Assembly (NCBI GenBank): GCA_039028635.1
Contig: JBCCHV010000028.1
Span: forward strand, 1-64,000
Direction: 5' to 3'
Origin: Acidobacteriota bacterium
GTDB taxonomy: Bacteria; Acidobacteriota; Thermoanaerobaculia; Multivoradales; JBCCEF01
DNA length: 64,000 nucleotides
A program made the position numbers and the translations under genes. The notes beneath the pieces were generated by a model. It had not been told where the DNA came from. It did no database searches and saw only the letters and a list, made by a program, of their open reading frames with translations. How positions within the stretch are numbered: position 1 is the first letter of the stretch; each line of letters opens with the position of its first letter. This document shows positions 59,201 through 64,000 of the stretch, piece by piece.

Positions 59201-60460
59201 GTCGACGGAGTGGTGTCCCCGAACGACAGCGACCTCTTCACCATTCCGCTGCTGGCGCCCGCCGAGGCCGGAACCTACACCTCCCATTGGCGGATGGCCC
59301 GGGGCAGCAGCCTCTTCGGAGTCAAGGCCACGGCGACCGTCACCGTCACCTGCGAAGGTGGCGGCGGCGGCGAGGATCCGATCGACAACGCCACCGTGGC
59401 CAGTTCGACGCTCCCGACAACCATGGCCTGCGACGGCAGCACCACCGCCGTCGTCACCATGCGAAACAACGGCACCAGCACCTGGACGGCGGCGAACGGC
59501 TATCGCCTGCGAGCCGTCGGCGGCAGCGATCCGCTGACCAACGACCTCGAGGTGCTGCTGCCGGCCAACCTCAACATCGCACCGGGGCAAGAGCACGACT
59601 TCTCCATCCCCCTCGAGGCACCGGGAACCAGCGGCACCTACCGCACCGATTGGCGCATGTTCCGCCAGGGCTGGAGCGAGTTCGGGGGCATGGCGGTGGC
59701 CGATGTCACGGTGGACTGCGACGGGGGCGGCGGTGGCGGTGGCGACACCGATGCCGCCCAGCTCCAGTCGGAAACCCTGCCGGGAACCATGGGGTGCGGC
59801 ACCCAGAACGCCAACATCACCCTCAAGAACACCGGCAACACCACTTGGACCCGCGCCGGCGGCTACGAGCTGCGGGCCATCGGAGGCACCGACCCCTTCA
59901 CCAGTAACACCACCATCCGCCTGCCCTCGAATGCCTCGATCGGACCCGACCAGAGCCACACCTTCCAGGTCGCCCTCACGGCACCCGGAACACCCGGCTG
60001 GTACCTCACCGACTGGCGGCTCCACCGCGTCGGAACCGGAGGCTTCGGACCGCAGGCCATCCAGAACGTCAACGTCACCTGCACCGACGGTGGTGGCGGA
60101 GGCACCGACGACGCCACCTTCTACGACTCGAACCTGCCTCTCAGCCTCGACTGCGGAGAACGAGTCTGGGCCAGCATCTGGGTCAAGAACGTCGGCACCA
60201 CCACCTGGACCAAGGCCGACGGGTACAGCCTCCAGGCCATCGGAGGCACCGATCCTCTCGCCAATACCGCCAACATCCCGTTCCCCGACGGCGTCACCAC
60301 CGGGCCTCAGGACACGGTCGAGTTTCGACGCTGGTTCGAGGCCCCCATGGAAGAGGACTCCTACCTCTCCGACTGGCAGATGAAGAAGACCGGCAGCGGC
60401 ACCTTCGGATCGCCAATCCTCCTCGAGGTCGAAGTCTTCTGCGACGGAGAGGAACCTTGA
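56291..60460 (+). CDS. Large exported protein with five NBR1-type Ig-like domains (cassette 2)
   Basis: A 1389-residue paralogue of the 47565 protein: signal peptide (ending A-S-A near residue 28), a diverged N-terminal half that still has a Cys-rich segment (near 344-375, G-W-G-C then V-C-P-F-C-L-C), the shared D-T-F-D-G block and G-S-K-V-F-V-R-N-R segment, and five Ig-like copies starting near residues 798, 919, 1033, 1154 and 1274. Domain for domain the order matches the first protein. The third and fourth are separated here by a short Gly linker, in contrast to the long one in the first protein. The GGAG at 56282-56285 supports this ATG over an earlier in-frame one. Confidence 0.82.
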   Translation: MRPKSGSPRRLVLAFALITTLTAWPASASQDLSTPAGRETVIEEHYTTVAKATGDALRLEVSSFLHLTREEFSNHSWLSLVTPPEGFLIELEETGSSGPIGPRLTGSWSDQPLPPYFSQPDATLVSSLSLRNVIDELTNEDRAWRKVKYVTSFRVQASLGDQQRDHYAIAFWFATERGTSVSYRLLDALIPHIATAIGWIADDDRSRQSAAKPSSLAESQQAEATTSSSQQCVAWEFDLSRGYDFSPPDWVGSYGAQPIPGIPNEALSTPSHNGHLANVTAGFKCKCTESCIARSSPFPVLGSGACVANPNIGTWWRCHRLSPGPGVATRNDLGDSNTRALGTIGWGCAYKVCPFCLCGVTVVAAYNGFALELQLSPFDAVPWKAEYSEYCPACRTRVPVTLRVTGLDLGQHANLNVLPNPGFFPDSEYQRIHGLADGSPVTLPLDYTMVDGSSVRVKFISGSQGISCPRVETTVSGATTIEVQCDCQSSADGEDTCGGGTQTPPGLYQVGGEIDVDTFDGEESEGSVSLELFAYSDQTGALIANEVITVTAHAGPTYFSSLVAEGSQVNLTIRQTGTGMQCGSVVPSSFQISGDTVANIGCTVGPEYWCHLFGNCEGNQCRDEWTFIGEGEIEVTDASGNTETQPVDIFELAGCADNWGEEELGQPVTEGGDPPSTLVGSKVFVRNRSGSTWSGTMEIVGVARDDEDGVSRIRAFLNGNPVPLTNLQINQPDPLTCGEYSTPNCNSNTAFRGHLDTTAFADGVHTLSVVADRGPNTVPGMRNITVVFDNGNGGGTNDAEMFSVNFPSSLDCDQTTTATISVENTGTTQWTSADGYHLFARGGSDPLADSTAIGLPTNITVNPGQIYAFEIPLQAPSTEGTYTSEWRMKQTGVGEFGPVVSRNVTVSCGDPEHDAQPTLISFPSELTCGESATASVRMKNTGTSTWTGPGGFGLHAPSGADPLATTQAIAVDGVVSPNDSDLFTIPLLAPAEAGTYTSHWRMARGSSLFGVKATATVTVTCEGGGGGEDPIDNATVASSTLPTTMACDGSTTAVVTMRNNGTSTWTAANGYRLRAVGGSDPLTNDLEVLLPANLNIAPGQEHDFSIPLEAPGTSGTYRTDWRMFRQGWSEFGGMAVADVTVDCDGGGGGGGDTDAAQLQSETLPGTMGCGTQNANITLKNTGNTTWTRAGGYELRAIGGTDPFTSNTTIRLPSNASIGPDQSHTFQVALTAPGTPGWYLTDWRLHRVGTGGFGPQAIQNVNVTCTDGGGGGTDDATFYDSNLPLSLDCGERVWASIWVKNVGTTTWTKADGYSLQAIGGTDPLANTANIPFPDGVTTGPQDTVEFRRWFEAPMEEDSYLSDWQMKKTGSGTFGSPILLEVEVFCDGEEP

Positions 60461-60494
60461 TCGCGGGGACCTGAGCAATTGCGGTCCTCCGTTC

Positions 60495-60530
60495 CCGGGG
60501 CGCCGGCGCGGTGGCGCCCCGGTCTTTTTT
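60495..60530 (+). terminator. Rho-independent terminator after Ig protein 2
   Basis: CCGGGGCGCC (60495-60504) pairs with GGCGCCCCGG (60513-60522) around an 8-base loop, followed by TCTTTTTT. It begins 34 bases past the stop of the Ig protein gene. Confidence 0.9.
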
Positions 60531-60676
60531 CCTCGAGCGTCAGGATCCGAGCAGCGGTTGCCAGGGTCGGAACGAGCACCGCGACTTGTACTATTCCAAT
60601 CACTCGGCGGACCTGGCCCAGCACCCAGACGTAGAGTCCGCCCGATTTCCGAGAACCAGCTCTGACTTCATTCTCC

Positions 60677-63580
60677 ATGAGCGAAACCGAACGCTGGCAG
60701 CGACTCGACAAGCTCTTCCACCGGGCCTGGGACCTTCCACCGGAGGACCGAAAGTCCTTCCTGCAAGCTGAATGCGGCGACGATTCCCTCCGTGCCGAAG
60801 TCGAGTCCCTTCTGGCAGCCGCCGAGTCGCCTTCCGGCTGGATCGACGGCACCGCCTCGGACGAGGCCTTCCAGGTTCTGGCGACGGACCAGATCTTCCC
60901 GTCCGGTACCCGGATCGGTCGCTACCGAATCGTCCGTCCCTTGGGCCACGGCGGCATGGGATCCGTCTACCTCGCGGAACGGGGCGACGGCTACTTCAAC
61001 CAGCAGGTCGCCCTCAAGGTCATCAAGCGCGGTATGGACACCGAGTCGATCCTCGAGAGATTCCGCCGCGAGCGCCAGATCCTGGCCCAGCTCGACCATC
61101 CCTCGATCGCCCGCCTGATCGACGGTGGCGCCACGCGCGATGGTCGCCCCTACCTGGTGATGGAGTACGTCGAAGGCGAGCCGATCGACCGCTACGCCGA
61201 GTCCAACCAGCTCACCATCGATCAACGCCTCGACCTGTTTCTGAGGATCTGTGACGCGGTGCGGTACTCCCACAGCAACCTGGTCATCCACAGGGATCTC
61301 AAACCGAGCAACATCCTCGTCACTCCCTTCGGCACGCCGAAGCTGCTCGACTTCGGGACGGCGAAGCTCCTGGAAAGGGTCGACTCCGAACAGACCGCCC
61401 ACGAGCTGCGCCTGATGACGCCCGGCTACGCCAGTCCCGAGCAGATCGAAGGGCGTCCCGTGACCACCGCCGCCGATGTCTTCGGCCTGGGAGTTCTTCT
61501 CTACGAGCTGCTCACCGGCGCTCACCCATTTCGCCACAAGTCCGCGAGTCGTCAGCAGGTCGCCGCCGCCGTCCGCGAGCTCGAGCCTGCCCGACCGAGC
61601 GTGGCCGCCGCACCAGAGCGAAAGCTGCGCCTCACCGGCGACCTCGACGCCATCGTGCTGTGCGCCCTGCGCAAGGACATCGCCGAACGCTACGACTCGG
61701 TCGCAGCCCTCTCCGAGGACCTCGAGCGGCACCGGTCCCTACAACCGGTGCGAGCACGGCAGCGCAGCCTGCGCTACTCCGCCAGCCGCTTTCTGAGGCG
61801 AAACGTCTATGCCATGGCGGCCGCCTTCATCGCTGCCGTTTCGATCCTCGCCTTCGGCATCCTGCTGCTTACCGAACAGCGCCAAACACAGCGCGAGAAA
61901 GTCCGCGCCGAGATCATCACCGACTATCTCAAGGGCATGTTCGAGGGCTTTGATCCCCTCCACGGGGTTCCCGCTCCGGTCACCGCGCGGCGCATGCTCG
62001 ACCGCGGAGTCGAGCGCCTCGAGCAGGACTTCCAGGGCCAGGAGAGGCTCAAGGCCGAGGTTCTGACGGTCCTGGGCGAAATCTACGGCAACCTGGGGCA
62101 CGTCGCCGAATCTCGCGACCTCTTTCTGCGCGCCCTCGAGATCGAATCGCGGATGCCCGGCAAACGCACCCGGCAGCGAGCCCAACTGCTGGCGCTGGTT
62201 GCCGACGCCCGGATCGAGGCCGGAGATTTGGAGACCGCCTCCCGCGACCTCGAGGCATCCCGCCAGCTGCTCGGGGACTCCGGCGCCGGCGACCGCATCG
62301 AGCTCGCCAAGGTCGGTCTGCTGCAGGGCCGCATTGAGCGCCTCCGCGGTCGTAATCAACGGGCCGAACGACTCCTGGTCGACTCGCTGGAAACTCTCCG
62401 GAGTGCTCCCGAAAGCGAAAGCGAGGTCCTAGAGGACGCATTGATCGAGCTCGGCACCCTGCGGCGCATCCAGGTGCGCATGGAGCCAGCCCAGGCTCTG
62501 CTGCGTGAAGCCGTCGAAAGAAGGAGCCAGCGCTACGGAGACGACCACCCGCAGACCGTCATCGCCAGCGAAGCACTGGCGGCGGTATGGTTCGAGACCG
62601 GGGAAATCGAGCGAGCCCGGGACCTGATGCTCCGCGTTTTCGAAGCTCACCAACGCAATCTCGGCGAGGATCATCCCCTGGTGATCGCTTCCTACTACAA
62701 CCTGGGGGCGGTGGCGGCGACGCTCGGCGACTACCGGCAAGCCGAAGCGAACCTCGCCGAGGCGCTGCGCCGCATGCGAGCCTCCTCCGGCGACGACCAC
62801 CCCCATCTCGGCAGCGCCTTGATGTGGGCGGCCCGGGTCGCCCTCGACCGTGGTCGCCTCGGAACCGCCCGGGAGCTCGCTGCCGAGTCCCTGGAACGGG
62901 TTTCTCGCCTCTATCCCGAGAACCACAGCATCATCATGGACGGCTGGCACCTCATCGGTCATGTCGAGCGGGCCTCGGGCGACCTGGAGGCGAGCCGTCA
63001 GGCCTTCGAGCGGGCCATGGGGCTGGCCCCGAATAGCTACACCGGTGCCTTGTCCCGTCTCTTCCAGGCCGAGGTCGCCCTCGACCTAGGCCAGCTCGAC
63101 CGGGCCTCGCAACTGATTGCTGAGATCCCGCCCCGTCCGAAGAAGAACGATGTCCGCCGAGCGATTCGTCGGGCGTCGATCGAAGCAGCCCTGGCGCTGC
63201 GCCGAGGAGATCTCGATCTCGCTTCTTCCTTGCTCGAACAGGCCCCGGTCGGCAAGATCGAGACCCTCATGCTGCCCGACCGACTGCGCTACCAAAATGT
63301 CGAGGTCGCCCTCGACCTCGCCCGCCGCCGACCCCACCAAGCGGAGGAAAAAGCCCGCCAATCCCTGGCGCTGGCCCTCGAGACGATCGGACCGCAAAGC
63401 CTTCACGCCGGTCAGGCCGAGCTCGGCCTGGGCCTCGCGTTGATCGATCAGGGGCGAGATCGGGAAGCTACTCTCCACCTTCAGCGCGCGATCGAAGTAC
63501 TACCGCCAACCATCGATCGCCCACCCCACGGTCATCCCTCGGCCCGCACCGCCCTGCGACAAAGCCAAAGCAGCCACTGA
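60677..63580 (+). CDS. Transmembrane Ser/Thr protein kinase with TPR repeats (cassette 2)
   Basis: A 967-residue paralogue of the 52047 kinase. Kinase domain with GHGGMG (90-95), VALK with Lys114, H-R-D-L-K-P-S-N with Asp207, DFG at 225-227, then a membrane helix (about 375-400) and TPR-type helices to the end (G-D-D-H-P-x-x-V-I-A-S repeats at about 615-680). All kinase motifs are intact, so it should be active. No good ribosome binding site precedes the ATG. Confidence 0.92.
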   Translation: MSETERWQRLDKLFHRAWDLPPEDRKSFLQAECGDDSLRAEVESLLAAAESPSGWIDGTASDEAFQVLATDQIFPSGTRIGRYRIVRPLGHGGMGSVYLAERGDGYFNQQVALKVIKRGMDTESILERFRRERQILAQLDHPSIARLIDGGATRDGRPYLVMEYVEGEPIDRYAESNQLTIDQRLDLFLRICDAVRYSHSNLVIHRDLKPSNILVTPFGTPKLLDFGTAKLLERVDSEQTAHELRLMTPGYASPEQIEGRPVTTAADVFGLGVLLYELLTGAHPFRHKSASRQQVAAAVRELEPARPSVAAAPERKLRLTGDLDAIVLCALRKDIAERYDSVAALSEDLERHRSLQPVRARQRSLRYSASRFLRRNVYAMAAAFIAAVSILAFGILLLTEQRQTQREKVRAEIITDYLKGMFEGFDPLHGVPAPVTARRMLDRGVERLEQDFQGQERLKAEVLTVLGEIYGNLGHVAESRDLFLRALEIESRMPGKRTRQRAQLLALVADARIEAGDLETASRDLEASRQLLGDSGAGDRIELAKVGLLQGRIERLRGRNQRAERLLVDSLETLRSAPESESEVLEDALIELGTLRRIQVRMEPAQALLREAVERRSQRYGDDHPQTVIASEALAAVWFETGEIERARDLMLRVFEAHQRNLGEDHPLVIASYYNLGAVAATLGDYRQAEANLAEALRRMRASSGDDHPHLGSALMWAARVALDRGRLGTARELAAESLERVSRLYPENHSIIMDGWHLIGHVERASGDLEASRQAFERAMGLAPNSYTGALSRLFQAEVALDLGQLDRASQLIAEIPPRPKKNDVRRAIRRASIEAALALRRGDLDLASSLLEQAPVGKIETLMLPDRLRYQNVEVALDLARRRPHQAEEKARQSLALALETIGPQSLHAGQAELGLGLALIDQGRDREATLHLQRAIEVLPPTIDRPPHGHPSARTALRQSQSSH

Positions 63581-63645
63581 CCCGAACGCCGGTTAGGATG
63601 GCCTCCGCCCGGACCGCGCCGAACCGGTTCCGGGTGGGGAGGACC

Positions 63646-64000
63646 ATGGAGCCAGATCTCGAAGCGGGCGAGCACGGCTCGCCGACCAGCGCCGGCCAGG
63701 TGACGCGACTCTTGCGACGCTGGCGGGATGGGGATGAAACCGCCTTCGAAGCCCTGGTCCCCCTGGTCTACGACGAGCTCAAGAACCTGGCTCGACGGCA
63801 GTTGCGCCGGAACCGCCGCGATCACACCCTGCAGCCGACGGCGCTGGTTCACGAGGCCTACGTCCGGCTGGTCTTGCGGCAGCGCCCGAACAGCACCAGC
63901 CGCAGTCATTTCTTCGCCATCGCGGCCATCGTCATGCGCCGCGTGCTGATCGACCACGCCCGGGCCCACTTTCGCCAGCGCCGTGGCGGTGGGGCGATTC
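63646..64000 (+). CDS. HAL-type ECF sigma factor, cut by the window edge (cassette 3)
   Basis: The first 118 residues of a third paralogue: L-L-R-R-W-R-D-G-D-E, P-L-V-Y-D-E-L-K-N-L-A-R-R-Q-L, H-T-L-Q-P-T-A-L-V-H-E-A-Y-V-R-L, then I-V-M-R-R-V-L-I-D-H-A-R-A-H-F. Region 4 lies past the window. A GGAGG ends 3 bases before the ATG. It lies 65 bases after the second kinase gene, the same order as in cassettes 1 and 2, so a third Ig protein and kinase may follow. Confidence 0.9.
   Translation, partial: MEPDLEAGEHGSPTSAGQVTRLLRRWRDGDETAFEALVPLVYDELKNLARRQLRRNRRDHTLQPTALVHEAYVRLVLRQRPNSTSRSHFFAIAAIVMRRVLIDHARAHFRQRRGGGAI

Noticed and set aside
57755-60478. A 907-codon open frame on the minus strand
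   Set aside because: Antisense to the Ig-repeat protein. Its internal repetition only mirrors the repeated domains on the coding strand.
1-64000. CRISPR array, rRNA, prophage or full insertion sequence
   Set aside because: No regularly spaced identical repeats, rRNA signatures, phage structural genes or transposase genes were found; only the MITE-like element and short repeats listed above.

Overview
The window is GC-rich bacterial chromosome. Gene content points to an Acidobacteriota-like organism (possibly Thermoanaerobaculia; this is inference): TPR-bearing Ser/Thr kinases next to HAL-type ECF sigma factors, a Na+-pumping NQR complex, PQQ-type propellers, a TonB receptor and many large exported proteins. 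There is no rRNA, CRISPR array, phage or complete insertion sequence.

Layout. 1-6300: a PQQ-like propeller and an MFS transporter, a short dispersed repeat, tRNA-Thr(CGT), an exported nickel superoxide dismutase, and a minus-strand group of a thioredoxin-like protein with two small Cys-rich exported proteins. 6460-11100: a Ser/Thr kinase with TPRs beside a broken sigma-factor gene, then two lipoproteins and a small unknown protein. 11125-18126: two tandem paralogous exported serine-hydrolase-like proteins and an AraC-type regulator. 18260-24740: an exported unknown protein coupled to a matrixin-like protease, an RhlE-type helicase, and a 2OG-Fe(II) oxygenase coupled to a cyclase-family protein. 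24800-31000: a TonB-dependent receptor and a 1244-residue surface protein with a poly-Asp tail. 31459-36000: an outer-membrane-type beta protein, a two-subunit Na+:solute symporter, an M23 peptidase and a small stress membrane protein. 36007-43248: nqrABCDEF-apbE-nqrM on the minus strand. 43687-46817: a small membrane protein and clpS-clpA.

46814-64000 is the most striking part. It is a tandemly repeated cassette of (i) a HAL-type ECF sigma factor, (ii) a large exported protein ending in five NBR1-type (four-tryptophan) Ig-like domains and (iii) a membrane Ser/Thr kinase with TPRs. Two complete cassettes with starts about 8.4 kb apart are visible, and a third sigma gene runs off the right edge. 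The two Ig-protein genes share a short upstream element (47494-47515 and 56226-56247) that may be a common promoter.

How the parts fit: NQR with its flavinylation (ApbE) and maturation (NqrM) factors would make a sodium gradient that the symporter can use. The repeated cassette looks like a signalling and surface module in which a kinase could control a sigma factor that drives a secreted adhesive or sensory protein. That model is inferred from gene order, not shown by the sequence.
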